A DNA stretch of 53,493 nucleotides from Paenibacillus tarimensis (GCF_021532315.1 NZ_JAKGAO010000034.1:1-53493), one strand, 5' to 3'; counted from the first letter of the stretch, positions 27,262 to 36,738 are shown. Translations and numbers: made by a program. The notes: generated by a model not told the origin, from the letters alone.

Positions 27262-27289
27262 AAGGAAGACGGCCTGCGCCGTCTCCTTT
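27262..27289 (-). terminator. Terminator of the aldo/keto reductase gene
   Basis: On the minus strand AAGGAGACGGC pairs with GCCGTCTTCCTT around a short loop, followed by TATTTTCTG. Confidence 0.75.
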
Positions 27290-27338
27290 GTCCCTGCCTT
27301 ATTTTCCAGCCTTCACAGGAGGCCAACTGCTGCTAGGT

Positions 27339-28250
27339 TCACTTCAAGCCTGCCCAGGCGGGCTCACATACTTCCTGCCACCGGCGGCGGATGTCGTTCA
27401 TTTCCGGGTCGCTGAGCTTGCCTTTGTTGGCGATGGCGATATTTTCGAGCACATGCTCCGGCTTAGTCGTTCCGACGATCGCTGTATCGACCTGCGGCAC
27501 GGAGAGCGTGAAGCGCAGCGCATACTCCAGAATCTTATCCGGCGACTCGGTCATGAAGGAGTAGTTCAGCTTGTCCAGCCGCTCCTTGTAGATGTCCGGG
27601 TTGTTCGGAGCCCCTGGCCCACGGTTCCAGACCACGTTCGCCACCGGACGTTTGATGATGACGCCCATCTGGCGTTTCTCCGCTTCATCCAGCGTCTTCA
27701 AGTCTATCGGCTCCTGATCCGCCAAGTTTAGCGAGGTCTCCAGCACGTCGAATTCATCCGTCTGAATGGCATAGAGGGCATTCGTGCTGTCGCCGCTGTA
27801 CCCGATGTAACGGACGAGCCCGTCCTCCTTCAGCTTCTTCACTTCCTTAATCAGATCTCCCTGGCGCAAAATCGCCTCCGAGCAGCTGTGAATGAGCACG
27901 AGGTCGAGGTAATCGGTCTGCAGCCGCTTGAGGCTCCGCTCGACGCTTGGGCGCACATTACGCGCGTCCCAGTCTGGATAATCCAGCCCTACACTGCTGC
28001 CCTCGCCGCATTTGCTGAAGAGGTAATACTCCTGCCTGCGATGCGAGATGGCTCTGCCGATCTTCTCTTCACTGGTGTTGTAGCTGGACGCTGTATCAAT
28101 GACATTAATGCCGCTGTCGAGCACCTTGTTCAGCAGTTGGTTCGCATCCTCCTGGGAGACATTCAGATCCTTGTCCATGCCGATCTCGGCACTGCCAAAG
28201 CCAAGCACGGTCACACGCATATCCGTTTTGCCGAATTGACGTTGTTCCAT
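27339..28250 (-). CDS. Aldo/keto reductase
   Basis: A TIM-barrel NADPH-dependent oxidoreductase of about 303 residues. It shows GFGSAEIGM near the start, catalytic Asp and Tyr in DTASSYNTSEEKIG, Lys in FSKCGEG and His in LVLIHSCSE. The C-terminal VPQVDTAIVGTTKPEH binds the cofactor. The substrate is unknown. I chose the ATG at 28248-28250 with GGAGGTG 9 bases upstream; the GTG at 28262 overlaps that site. Confidence 0.9.
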   Translation of the reverse strand: MEQRQFGKTDMRVTVLGFGSAEIGMDKDLNVSQEDANQLLNKVLDSGINVIDTASSYNTSEEKIGRAISHRRQEYYLFSKCGEGSSVGLDYPDWDARNVRPSVERSLKRLQTDYLDLVLIHSCSEAILRQGDLIKEVKKLKEDGLVRYIGYSGDSTNALYAIQTDEFDVLETSLNLADQEPIDLKTLDEAEKRQMGVIIKRPVANVVWNRGPGAPNNPDIYKERLDKLNYSFMTESPDKILEYALRFTLSVPQVDTAIVGTTKPEHVLENIAIANKGKLSDPEMNDIRRRWQEVCEPAWAGLK

Positions 28251-28458
28251 CGCTCTTTTCACCTCCAGTTGGTATCTGTTAGTATTACCCGTTATCGGAA
28301 GCGCTTTACCTAATGCGACAATTATTTTCCGGGAAATAGTACGCTGGTCTTAACAATGTTCTTTCCAGGAAGAGAATCCCATCAGGCACGCTGGCTTGCG
28401 TCATGACCGGTGCGGGGAGGGTATAAGGAATACAAATGGACTTGGGAGGCTGATCAGC

Positions 28459-29058
28459 ATGAAACATCTGAATGAGGAACAGCTGCAGCAGTTGAAGCAA
28501 CAGCTCCTTGAAGAGCGCGAGCAGCTGGCGGGTCATTTTGATATACGGGATGAAGAGATTGACGGCGAGTTTACGATATCCCTGCAGGATTCTGTCGGTG
28601 AGCTGAGCTCGGCGGATAACCATCCGGCGGATCTCGGTACCGAAACGTTCGAGCGGGAGCGCGACATGGCGCTGAACGACAATTACCGCGGGCGTCTGGA
28701 GGAGATCGAAGCGGCGCTGGAGCGGATGGAGGAAGGCACATATGGCGCATGCACGGAGTGCGGGGCCGAGATCCCGTTCGAGCGGCTGGAGGCCGTGCCG
28801 GAGACGCCGTACTGCATCGATCATGCGCGCGCGCATCAGACCATGACGGAGAAGCGGCCGGTTGAGGAGGATGTCATGACCACTCCGCCGACTGGCGCCG
28901 GTGAAGCAAGACAGGCGAACAACGGGCGCTTCGACGAAGCGGATGCCTGGAAGACGCTTGAGGAATACGGTAATGCCAGCGACACGGTGAACATTCAGGA
29001 GATGGCAGCGGATCAGGATGACCGGGGGCTGCAGCGCGCGAATACGCGGGCGAGATAA
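28459..29058 (+). CDS. YteA-type TraR/DksA zinc finger protein
   Basis: A protein of 199 residues from the ATG at 28459 (GGGAGGC site 8 bases before). The N-terminal half is a coiled coil (MKHLNEEQLQQLKQQLLEERE), followed by SVGELSSADNHPADLGTETFERERD. The DksA-type finger is CTECGAEIPFERLEAVPETPYC with a final His. A variable acidic tail follows. DksA relatives act in the RNA polymerase secondary channel; the Bacillus YteA group is sporulation-associated in part. The tail is longer than the core family. Confidence 0.85.
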   Translation: MKHLNEEQLQQLKQQLLEEREQLAGHFDIRDEEIDGEFTISLQDSVGELSSADNHPADLGTETFERERDMALNDNYRGRLEEIEAALERMEEGTYGACTECGAEIPFERLEAVPETPYCIDHARAHQTMTEKRPVEEDVMTTPPTGAGEARQANNGRFDEADAWKTLEEYGNASDTVNIQEMAADQDDRGLQRANTRAR

Positions 29059-29119
29059 CAGTGCAGTCTGCTGCGGATGCAGACCGGTCGTTTACAGATG
29101 CACATAAGAGGAAAATCAT

Positions 29120-29161
29120 ACAGGAGCCACATTGCCCTATCCGGGCCTTGTGGCTCCTGTT
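29120..29161. terminator. Bidirectional terminator
   Basis: ACAGGAGCCACA (29120-29131) pairs with TGTGGCTCCTGT (29149-29160). It lies between the convergent YteA-type gene and the Arg-rich protein gene. Confidence 0.75.
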
Positions 29162-29229
29162 GTGACTGCAATCCGCAGACTGCTTCTGCTCTGCCGGGGA
29201 GCCTGCTTGCTTCCCGTGTACCGCTCTCC

Positions 29230-29754
29230 CTATGTGCGGGAACGGCGGCGCGATTTGCTCTTGCGCCGTGAGCCGGTGCCGCCAGTGCCGCTGCGTCTGC
29301 GAGTCTTACGGCGTCTGCGCCGGCGGGATGGCCTCCATTCGCCTTCATCATCGTCGGAAAGCACAGAGGCTGCACTCTTCTTGCCGATGGAGCCCATCAG
29401 CAGCTTCAGCATCGGAGCCATCTGCTGCACATTTGAGAACAGCTTCTGGACCTTAGTCATCGTGCCGAGAATGCCGTCCAGACCGCCCATGCGGTCGATT
29501 AATCCCTTCAGCTCACCAAGGTTTGCCAGTGAGAAGCCGCCTTTGCCGCCTGTTGGTGCTGCATCTGCGGAAGGAATAACAGCCGGCAGGTTGGGAGATT
29601 CACTGTCTGGCACAGGGGTGCCGCCGAAGGGGAAGCCTGCGCCGGGAGCGCCGCCTCCAAAGGACGAATTGTCATTGAAGCCGGGATATTGTCCGCCGTC
29701 CGCCGTTGGCTGGTAAGCCCGATGGCTGCGGATGCTGCGATAATACGGATTCAC
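29230..29754 (-). CDS. Gly/Pro-rich protein with Arg/Lys-rich C terminus
   Basis: A protein of about 174 residues. The first 80 residues are Gly, Pro, Asn and Phe-rich. A short helical part follows (LGELKGLIDRMGGLDGIL, VQQMAPMLKLLMGSIG) and then a tail of about 35 residues dominated by Arg and Lys. The layout vaguely recalls VrrA/YqfQ proteins of Bacillus, but the match is weak. The basic tail could bind DNA, RNA or a polyanionic surface. The GTG at 29752-29754 is used with AAAAGGG about 10 bases upstream. Confidence 0.55.
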   Translation of the reverse strand: MNPYYRSIRSHRAYQPTADGGQYPGFNDNSSFGGGAPGAGFPFGGTPVPDSESPNLPAVIPSADAAPTGGKGGFSLANLGELKGLIDRMGGLDGILGTMTKVQKLFSNVQQMAPMLKLLMGSIGKKSAASVLSDDDEGEWRPSRRRRRRKTRRRSGTGGTGSRRKSKSRRRSRT

Positions 29755-30101
29755 GCGATCACAACCCTTTTCTGTCAGATTATCAGAACGCCGGCGAGGA
29801 AGAACCCGCCCGCTCGCTTGCGACAAGGAAGCGTCCAGCAGGCCGCCAGAATCGCGAGTAAAGCGGGCTTTCGCCGTTTCCACTTGTTAACAGTCTATGG
29901 GTTAGGCGGGCGCGGCGATTGGACGAATGCCCGGTTGCGGCGGATTTCCTGGGTGAATGAACAGATTTGTGAATGGAATGGACGGACTTAAGGTATGGCC
30001 TGGGAGCCTGCACAAAAGTAAGGGTTACTTAGGCTGTCAGGTATAAACCGCTATACCGCGCCCAAACCCTTCTGTTCTGTAAAGCGTGACTACGGTGAAG
30101 G

Positions 30102-30148
30102 TTGATAAATGCTGTCAAAGCCTATACAATTGAGAATAATTGTTCTCA
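30102..30148 (+). promoter_or_regulatory. Promoter with Fur-like palindromic operator
   Basis: TTGATA (30102-30107) and TACAAT (30125-30130) are 17 bases apart. The palindrome TGAGAATAATTGTTCTCA (30131-30148) follows directly and covers the expected start of transcription. Its A/T-rich core and GAGAA/TTCTC arms recall Fur-superfamily sites. The first genes downstream encode a TrpR-like regulator and a chelatase that handles iron or cobalt. Confidence 0.6.
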
Positions 30149-30168
30149 TAAAAATAGAGGTGACCTGT

Positions 30169-30459
30169 ATGCAGCTTAAGAAGCTGAATGATAAATCCAT
30201 TGACCAGCTGTTCGAGGCGATTCTGACGCTCAAGACAGTGGAGGAATGCTATATATTCTTTGATGACCTGTGCACGGTGAACGAGATTCAGTCGCTGTCG
30301 CAGCGTCTGGAGGTTGCCCGCATGCTTGGCAAAGGCTCAACCTACAATCAGATCGAAGCGGAGACCGGAGCAAGCACGGCTACTATTTCGCGTGTGAAGC
30401 GGTGCCTGAACTATGGCAATGACGGCTATACGATGGCGCTGTCCCGCCTTGGGAGATAG
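30169..30459 (+). CDS. yerC: YerC/YecD-type TrpR-like DNA-binding protein
   Basis: A 96-residue helical protein of the Trp-repressor fold. The helix-turn-helix is ARMLGKGSTYNQIEAETGASTATISRVKRCL. Start ATG at 30169 follows GAGGTGACC. The stop is 2 bases before the chelatase gene, so the two are cotranscribed. In Bacillus yerC lies with yerB and yerQ. The family's effector is not established. Confidence 0.88.
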   Translation: MQLKKLNDKSIDQLFEAILTLKTVEECYIFFDDLCTVNEIQSLSQRLEVARMLGKGSTYNQIEAETGASTATISRVKRCLNYGNDGYTMALSRLGR

Positions 30460-30461
30460 CA

Positions 30462-31427
30462 ATGAAGCCGGGCGTTCTGGTTACCAGCCACGGCTCGCGC
30501 GATCCGGAATGGGTGGCGCTGGTCGATGAAGCGGTGCGTGCGGTTCATGTGCCGGACGGCGTGCCGGTCTATTCGTCATTCCTCGAGATCGTAGAGGGAA
30601 GGCTGATTCAGGATGGCGTCGATGCGCTGGAGACAGACGGCGTTACCGAAATGCTCGTGCTGCCGCTGTTCGTCTCTTCGGGCAGTACCCATGTCGATGA
30701 CATCGGGCAGTCCTTCGGGTTCCCGAAGGCGGCGTTCCGAGATGGCGACATGGCCCCTTTTACCGTCCGCCGTGCGAATGTTACGATGGGGCTGCCGATA
30801 GACGACGATCCGGTGATCGCGGAGCTCGTGTGGGAGAACATCAAGCCGCTGGCGGAAGAGCCTAAGCATGAGACGCTGCTGCTGGTGGCGCACGGCAGCC
30901 GCGAGAAGTTGCTGAACCGCATCTGGCGGAATGGGATGTCGCAGCTGGCGGAGCGGGTGCGGTCGCTGGGCGGTTTTGCCCGGTCGGAGATTGCGATGCT
31001 GCTGCCGAACCAGGCCGGATGCGTAATGGGCGCGCTGCGGCGCAAATACCCTGGCGAAGCGGTGGTCGTGGCGCCGCTGTTTCTGAGCCGGGGTTATTTT
31101 ACGAGCACAGTGATCCCGGAGCGGCTGGAGGGCTATGAATACCGGTACAACGGCGAGGCGCTGCTGCCGAATCCGTATGTGTCACGCTGGATGGAGCGGC
31201 AGATCGGCGAGTGGCTGGAAGGGCTGAAGGAGCTGCGTGCGGCTGGGGTGGAAGCTTCGGGAGAGCGTAAGCTTTGCGGTGAGCAGGACAGCGGCGATTC
31301 AAGCCTGGCAGCAGGTGAGAATCCTTCCGGTTCTGGGGCTTCTGACGGACAAGCTTCTGCGGGCGGACTGGGAATACGGCGAATTTTGCGGTATGATGGA
31401 ACCAGACGGCGCCTTGTGCGTATGTAG
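30462..31427 (+). CDS. Sirohydrochlorin chelatase (CbiX/SirB type)
   Basis: Two chelatase repeats are seen: VLVTSHGSRDPEW at the start and LLLVAHGSREKLLNR in the second half, each with the metal-binding His. Such enzymes insert iron (siroheme) or cobalt (cobalamin) into sirohydrochlorin. The core ends about residue 255; a further 65 residues are low-complexity (Ser, Gly, Glu, Ala) and not typical. The start is 2 bases after yerC. The Fur-like operator upstream suggests an iron-linked role (inference). Confidence 0.85.
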   Translation: MKPGVLVTSHGSRDPEWVALVDEAVRAVHVPDGVPVYSSFLEIVEGRLIQDGVDALETDGVTEMLVLPLFVSSGSTHVDDIGQSFGFPKAAFRDGDMAPFTVRRANVTMGLPIDDDPVIAELVWENIKPLAEEPKHETLLLVAHGSREKLLNRIWRNGMSQLAERVRSLGGFARSEIAMLLPNQAGCVMGALRRKYPGEAVVVAPLFLSRGYFTSTVIPERLEGYEYRYNGEALLPNPYVSRWMERQIGEWLEGLKELRAAGVEASGERKLCGEQDSGDSSLAAGENPSGSGASDGQASAGGLGIRRILRYDGTRRRLVRM

Positions 31428-31584
31428 ATTGGAACTTAATGGTTTATGATGGAGCCGGTTACGGTTAATCTGTTAGTAAAGCACAGTCAGTACGGTGGGC
31501 TTATCTGCACATCGTGCTGATTTTTCGATTGCACGCACAATTGCAGGGCATGCTCTGGAGGGGCCGGGGCGGGAGCCGAACAGG

Positions 31585-32517
31585 ATGGAGAGTGACGTAA
31601 GTTTGGCGATTAAACGGGCAAGACTGATATACAATCCGACGTCGGGACGGGAAGAGATCAAGCGGCGTCTGCCGGACATACTGCAGCGGCTGGAGCTTGG
31701 GGGCATCGAGACGAGCTGCCACGCGACTGTTGGCGAAGGCGATGCTTCGCTTGCGGCCTCGGATGCCGTGGAACGCGGCTTCGACATTGTCATTGCAGCC
31801 GGCGGGGACGGCACGCTGTATGAGGTTATCAACGGGATGGCGGAGCATCCTGTCCGTCCGCCGCTTGGCATTCTGCCGCTCGGCACCACCAACGACTTCG
31901 CCCGTGCACTCGGCATCCCGAAGCACTGGGAGTATGCGTGCGACCTGATCATTCAGCAGTATGCGCGCCCGATTGACCTCGGGAAGGCGAATCAGCGCTA
32001 CTTCATTAATATAGCCGGCGGCGGCTCTCTGACGGAGCTGACCTATGAAGTGCCGAGCAAGCTGAAGACGATGATCGGGCAGCTGGCTTACTATATGAAG
32101 GGTCTGGAGAAAATGACCCGCCTGCGTCCCTCTGAAATGCTGATCCAGGCCGCAGGCCAGGACGACATTCACGAGGAAATTTTGCTGTTCCTCATCTGCA
32201 ACAGCAACTCCGTCGGCGGCTTCGAGAAGCTGGCGCCAAGCGCCAGCCTGGAGGACGGCCTCCTTGATGTGATCGTACTCAAGAAATGCAACCTGGGCGA
32301 GTTCATCCGCATTGCCTCGATGGCGCTGCGCGGCGAGCATCTGAACGATCCGCATATCCTGCATTTTCAGACCAGCCAGCTCAAGGTAACGACACCGGGC
32401 TACGTGCAGCTGAATCTCGACGGCGAATACGGCGGCACCCTGCCATGCACGTTCTCCATCCTGCCATCTCATCTGCATATCTTCGTCGATGAGCATGGGG
32501 AATCGTCTTACCGGTAG
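31585..32517 (+). CDS. dagK: Diacylglycerol/lipid kinase DagK (YerQ type)
   Basis: A soluble lipid kinase of about 310 residues that returns diacylglycerol to phosphatidate for phospholipid turnover. It shows ARLIYNPTSGRE at the start, the nucleotide motif IAAGGDGTLYEVINGM, GILPLGTTNDFARALGIP and the C-terminal GYVQLNLDGEYGG. The frame is open upstream to 31495, but the ATG at 31585 with a GGGAG site begins close to the conserved part. Confidence 0.93.
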   Translation: MESDVSLAIKRARLIYNPTSGREEIKRRLPDILQRLELGGIETSCHATVGEGDASLAASDAVERGFDIVIAAGGDGTLYEVINGMAEHPVRPPLGILPLGTTNDFARALGIPKHWEYACDLIIQQYARPIDLGKANQRYFINIAGGGSLTELTYEVPSKLKTMIGQLAYYMKGLEKMTRLRPSEMLIQAAGQDDIHEEILLFLICNSNSVGGFEKLAPSASLEDGLLDVIVLKKCNLGEFIRIASMALRGEHLNDPHILHFQTSQLKVTTPGYVQLNLDGEYGGTLPCTFSILPSHLHIFVDEHGESSYR

Positions 32518-32817
32518 CGGCGTTGTCGAATGGGAAACGGGATATGTGCGCGATTGTATGAGTTAGCGGTATCTGAGAGACGGCATGAGCTGTATGGTAA
32601 TCATGTATAAATAGATGAAGCTCAGGGATTACATGCTTTTTTATAGATGAATTATGGTTTGTGTTTGGTTTAAACTGGTTGTTGAGGTGATAATAGACTT
32701 TCGCGGGAATTGTCTAGTCTGTTGAGTATGCGGTTAGTCGTGAATCAGGTGCATGTCGAATAGAACGTGAAACGGCCTTGCCGGCCGATTGTCGAATGCA
32801 TGACTAGTGGAGGGAAC
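32518..32817. other. Intergenic region between dagK and rlmCD
   Basis: About 300 bases hold no gene. The octamer TGTCGAAT occurs three times (32524, 32754 and 32790). A weak hairpin with CATGTA/TACATG arms and a CTTTTTTAT tail (32603-32645) may end dagK. Confidence 0.45.
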
Positions 32818-34287
32818 ATGAGTATTCCAGTCAGCAAAAATGAAGAAGTCACGGCCGAGATCGTCGGCTTGACGCATGATGGCGAAGGGGTAGGCCGGGT
32901 TAATGGCTTTACCCTTTTTATACAGGGGGCGCTTCCTGGGGAGCGTGTCCGCGCGAAGGTTATGAAGGTGAAGAAGCAGTATGGCTACGCCCGTCTGATG
33001 GACCTGCTGGAGACGAGTCCGGATCGCGTCGACGCGCCGTGCCCGATCTTCAAGCAGTGCGGCGGCTGCCAGCTGCAGCATATGAGCTACGAAGCGCAGC
33101 TTGACTGGAAGCGGCAGCATGTCATCGACAACCTGACGAGGATCGGGAAGCTGCAGGTAGCGAATAGCGGAAGCGGGAAGGCTGGAGCGGAGCTTGCGTC
33201 GGGTGAGGATGCTGCGGACCGGGAAGGCATTGTGGTGCATCCGACGCTTGGCATGCAGGACCCGTGGCGCTACCGGAACAAAGCCCAGGTGCCGATCGGC
33301 ATGGCGATGGCTGATCTCGACAATGGCGCAAGCGGCTCGCTAATCGGGGGCTTCTACGCGCGCGGCTCGCACCGGATCATCGACATGGACGAGTGCTTGA
33401 TCCAGCATGAGCGAAACGATGACGCGGTGCGGCGCGTCAAGGAGATTGGCTCTCGGCTTGGCGTGACCGCATACGATGAAGCAAGCGGCCGCGGGCTGCT
33501 GCGTCATGTTGTCGTGCGGACAGGCTTCATCTCCGGCGAGACCATGGTCGTCCTCGTGACGAACGGACGGAAGCTTCCGAACGTTGAGCTATTCGTGAGC
33601 GGCATCCGTGAGATTTTGCGGGATGTGAAGAGCATCGTGCAGAATGTGAACATGAAGAACACGAACGTCATCTTCGGTGAGGAGACACTCGTGCTCTGGG
33701 GTCAGGATGTCATCTACGATGAGCTGGACGGCATCCGCTTCGCCATCTCGGCGCGTTCGTTCTATCAGGTGAATCCGCTGCAGACTGTCGAGCTGTACCG
33801 TAAGGCGGTAGAGTATGCAGGGCTGACAGGTACGGAGAACGTGATTGACGCGTACTGCGGGATCGGGACGATTTCGCTGTTCCTGGCGCGGAAGGCCGGG
33901 CGGGTGTACGGCGTGGAGATTGTGCCAGAGGCGATCGAGGATGCGAAGCGCAATGCGGAGCTGAACGGCATTACGAACGCGGAGTTCGCCGTCGGTCTGT
34001 CTGAGGAAGTCATACCGCGCTGGCGGGAAGAGGGCATTGTGGCAGATGTAGTAGTCGTAGATCCGCCGCGCAAAGGCTGCGACCAGGCGCTGCTGGACAC
34101 GATCATTCGGATGAAGCCGGAGAGGGTAGTGTACGTGTCGTGCAATCCGTCAACTCTGGCACGGGACCTTAGAGTGCTCGAAGACGACGGGTATAGGACG
34201 GTGGAAGTGCAGCCGGTGGATATGTTCCCGCATACCGTTCACGTAGAATCGGTGGCTTTGTTGGTGAGGGATGGTACAGAAGGCTGA
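32818..34287 (+). CDS. rlmCD: 23S rRNA (uracil-5-)-methyltransferase RlmCD
   Basis: A TrmA/RumA family enzyme of about 489 residues that makes m5U in 23S rRNA. An N-terminal TRAM domain is followed by an Fe-S cluster site [10 protein letters not shown]. The SAM-binding motif is [16 protein letters not shown] and the catalytic Cys lies in [13 protein letters not shown]. The ATG at 32818 follows TGGAGGG. The 3' end overlaps the left repeat of a genomic island. The encoded C terminus is now LVRDGTEG, whereas the copy at the far border would encode LVRDGTVG, so integration left the gene functional. Confidence 0.94.
   Translation: MSIPVSKNEEVTAEIVGLTHDGEGVGRVNGFTLFIQGALPGERVRAKVMKVKKQYGYARLMDLLETSPDRVDAPCPIFKQCGGCQLQHMSYEAQLDWKRQHVIDNLTRIGKLQVANSGSGKAGAELASGEDAADREGIVVHPTLGMQDPWRYRNKAQVPIGMAMADLDNGASGSLIGGFYARGSHRIIDMDECLIQHERNDDAVRRVKEIGSRLGVTAYDEASGRGLLRHVVVRTGFISGETMVVLVTNGRKLPNVELFVSGIREILRDVKSIVQNVNMKNTNVIFGEETLVLWGQDVIYDELDGIRFAISARSFYQVNPLQTVELYRKAVEYAGLTGTENVIDAYCGIGTISLFLARKAGRVYGVEIVPEAIEDAKRNAELNGITNAEFAVGLSEEVIPRWREEGIVADVVVVDPPRKGCDQALLDTIIRMKPERVVYVSCNPSTLARDLRVLEDDGYRTVEVQPVDMFPHTVHVESVALLVRDGTEG
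34260..34279 (+). repeat. attL: left border repeat at the 3' end of rlmCD
   Basis: GTTGGTGAGGGATGGTACAG occurs here and at 47700-47719. Here it lies inside the last codons of rlmCD. After the exact 20 bases, homology continues imperfectly (GGCTGAGA, TTGCT) through the stop codon. Confidence 0.85.
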
Positions 34288-34486
34288 GATTGCTGTAGTG
34301 GTGTGGGTTTGAGGGGGAGTACAGATGGGATGGGAATGTGAAACAACGGCGAGAAAATGAGAGAGTTGACTGATTGTTGACGGAATAAATTAATGTAACG
34401 TAGCGGGGTTCGTCCCTCCCCCCCAATGCCGCCCAACTGGTCGTGGGGAAAACATGCGGTAATGGCCCGCCGATTGGCTTAGACAG

Positions 34487-35094
34487 GTGAAAACGTTAGG
34501 TGAACCGGTTCCCATTCGGTATGTCCGAGTATTGGGTGATCAAGTACAACGGACGTGGGCGAGGGTACAGCTTAATAGATGCGAGAGCAACCGCACATCC
34601 GAAGCCGGCCGACCTGAAGCAGCAGACACTATTCCGGTATGCGGGCAGGAGGCAAACTTAGAGTTGCTCCCGCAAGTCGAGGCACTGGAGAACCTGGAGT
34701 GCGCATCGGGGGAAGTGGAACAGATCGAGTGGAACGAACGCGGCAAGCTTCCGTACGAAACGGTGAACGGCTCGATCAAACAGATACCGACTTCGCGCTG
34801 CTTCGATACCAGAACGCACTACAGCGGGCTGGCGTTCTCGAGATCGGCGGCACCTGGATTACGTCGTGAGCCGGATGCCGGAAGGGCAGCACTCCAGAAG
34901 GCGAAGATCCTGTTGTTCCGGATCGCGACTGCGTTCAGACATATGGAGCACCCCAAGCTTCGAGACGCTCTCCGCAGGCCGTAGAGCTCACGTTAGGAAA
35001 CTTGCCGGAGTTCGGTGAACGCACCGCGATCTTCTAAGACATCTCCGGATCGATGGACGGTCGGTATTTGGAGTTCGGATCGGTATTGCATTGA
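34487..35094 (+). pseudogene. Decayed TROVE-domain (Ro60-like) protein gene
   Basis: The pieces lie in three frames. One reads SEYWVIKYNGRGRGYSLIDA and ADLKQQTLFRY (from 34515). Others give KLPYETVNGSI, then LQRAGVLEIGG, LDYVVSRMPEG, and KILLFRIATAFRHMEHPK with RDALRR. A further frame gives AVELTLGNLPEFGERTAIF, an in-frame stop, then the VWA MIDAS-like DISGSMDGRYLE. The order matches a TROVE domain followed by a VWA domain. Ro60-like proteins bind Y RNAs and help process or check RNA. Several frameshifts and at least one stop make this a pseudogene. It lies inside the island, near its left border. Confidence 0.8.
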
Positions 35095-35593
35095 AGTTGT
35101 ACAGGAAGACATGATTTTTTTTAATCAAAGGGGCCGTCTCAAAAGTATAAAAATATACTTTGAGCAAAGCCCGCCGCAAAATATGAAAGAGGAACAGCGA
35201 AATAGCCGAGAAGGAGGTCGTCCTTGCTAGGCTATTTTGTGATTCTCTTCAGCTACCGCCTTCTTTTGCGGCATATATTTGAGACCTACCCGAATTTCTT
35301 TTCCATGGGCCATCCTTCACAACGGCTGCTGAGGTAATATCTCAGCTACGTTACATAGCCACTAACAGTTTTCCCCCTACTTTCCCGGTGAAAATCCATG
35401 CTTTTTACAGGAGTGGAAGCAGATCTTTGTGAATTTGACGCACCGCTTTGCGAAGAGGCTTGTCCTTCGGCTTTTCATAAATGAATGGTATGACAAAATG
35501 CCCATCCATAAGCACGGACTGATATCTTTAAGGAAAATTTATATGACTTTTTAACAAACTGTGGTTTTTATTCTAGAACAACGTTTCAGAATA
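35095..35593. other. Region between the TROVE pseudogene and the DUF262 gene
   Basis: About 500 bases hold no intact gene. GGGGCCGTCTCAAAAGT (about 35130-35146) resembles the end of an IS, and the segment 35138-35164 is an inverted repeat (CTCAAAAGTATA with TATACTTTGAG). On the minus strand a short open stretch near 35400-35507 encodes MDGHFVIPFIYEKPKDKP and looks coding, but it is only about 35 codons with no binding site. It may be the remnant of another gene. Confidence 0.4.
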
Positions 35594-35631
35594 AAACAAA
35601 GACTAGGAGGGGGGCCCCCCAGTCTTTGTTT
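35594..35631 (-). terminator. Terminator of the FRG-DUF262 operon
   Basis: AAACAAAGACT (35594-35604) pairs with AGTCTTTGTTT (35621-35631); the right arm overlaps the stop codon. GGGGGG and CCCCCC lie in the loop and may extend the stem. On the minus strand TTTTATT follows. Confidence 0.85.
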
Positions 35632-36733
35632 AGTCATCGTCACTGTCCACCAACTCATCTATATTCACAGGCATGAGGTGACTTAAGTTTCCATTGTTTT
35701 CTCTGTAGAGTTTTAGATATTCTTTTAATATTTCGAACCGATTCTTCATCGATACAACTTTTGATGAACCTTGTTGTGTCAGTCGATCGAACTCAAGAAG
35801 CACAGTGTTTTTTTCGGGATCCTCGGTAGTTCTGTTCAATTTTCTGATTCTTTCAAATTCAACCAAGAATTCTCTAATATCTTCGCCACTAACGTTGTTA
35901 ATGAATAAGTAGTACGCGGGAATTATTGATTTATTATTAAGTAACGGGTCTTTTTCAATGAAAACACCTGTCATTACATCTAACTTTGTGATGGCTTTTT
36001 CTACAGCTTCGCATATGAGGGAGTTTTCTGTTCGATTATTCCGCACAAACCTATCTAAATTTGTTTTTGTAAAGGGAATAAGCTCTTCTATATGAAATTC
36101 TAAAAAGAACAGTCTTACTAAAACATCATAGTAGTCATAACGCTTGTTTTTAAAGCTCACCTTTTCTGTGAAGAAAGTGTGTGTTGAGGCAATATGTCTA
36201 ATTTTATCTGTTATGTACCCGGAAATTGCATTACGTTTCTCTGCACTGTTCAACTGTTTGCCTTCGTTTAATCTCAAAAAGAGTTCATCTATTTTTTCAC
36301 GTTCATCTGTGACTACGAGAACGACATCTAATAAATAATTATATATATGGTATTGGATTTTTGGATAGTGTTGCGTAATTTCCTGAAAATTCATTCCAGA
36401 TAGATTGACATCAGAGTCTTGATAGTATACAAAATCACGGTGCAATCTAAATCCTCCATCTAAAAAATCAATAATGGTTTCCATACGCTGCTTACCGTCT
36501 ATAATTGCATATGTAAGTTGCTTATCATTAAGTGGATTATTCCTACTTGGGAAATAATGCAAGTAAAACTTCGGGAGATCCAAGCCGTTGATAATACTAT
36601 CAATTAATAGTTGTTTGTTTTCAGTACTCCAAACGCTGCTAACACGCTGGTATTCCGGATTGAAATCAACAGAATCTTTACGAAAATACCACTCTTTAAT
36701 TGTAGATTCCTTTGCTCTTGTAATTTCAAACAT
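35630..36733 (-). CDS. DUF262 domain protein (ParB-like nuclease fold)
   Basis: A protein of about 367 residues. The N-terminal DUF262 domain shows PEYQRVSSVWSTENKQLLIDSI and the signature AIIDGKQRMETI (the DGQQR motif) with FLRLNEGKQLNSAEKRNAI after it. DUF262 is a ParB/Srx-like fold used in GmrSD-type IV restriction and other defence proteins as a nucleotide-binding or nuclease module. The C-terminal half is helical, and no DUF1524 His-nuclease partner domain is present. ATG at 36731-36733 has AAGGCGGTG upstream and lies 5 bases after the FRG stop. Confidence 0.85.
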   Translation of the reverse strand: MFEITRAKESTIKEWYFRKDSVDFNPEYQRVSSVWSTENKQLLIDSIINGLDLPKFYLHYFPSRNNPLNDKQLTYAIIDGKQRMETIIDFLDGGFRLHRDFVYYQDSDVNLSGMNFQEITQHYPKIQYHIYNYLLDVVLVVTDEREKIDELFLRLNEGKQLNSAEKRNAISGYITDKIRHIASTHTFFTEKVSFKNKRYDYYDVLVRLFFLEFHIEELIPFTKTNLDRFVRNNRTENSLICEAVEKAITKLDVMTGVFIEKDPLLNNKSIIPAYYLFINNVSGEDIREFLVEFERIRKLNRTTEDPEKNTVLLEFDRLTQQGSSKVVSMKNRFEILKEYLKLYRENNGNLSHLMPVNIDELVDSDDD

Positions 36734-36738
36734 ATTAT

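Noticed and set aside
34487-35094. Programmed frameshifting in the TROVE gene
   Set aside because: Several shifts and stops occur without slippery sites, so it is a pseudogene.
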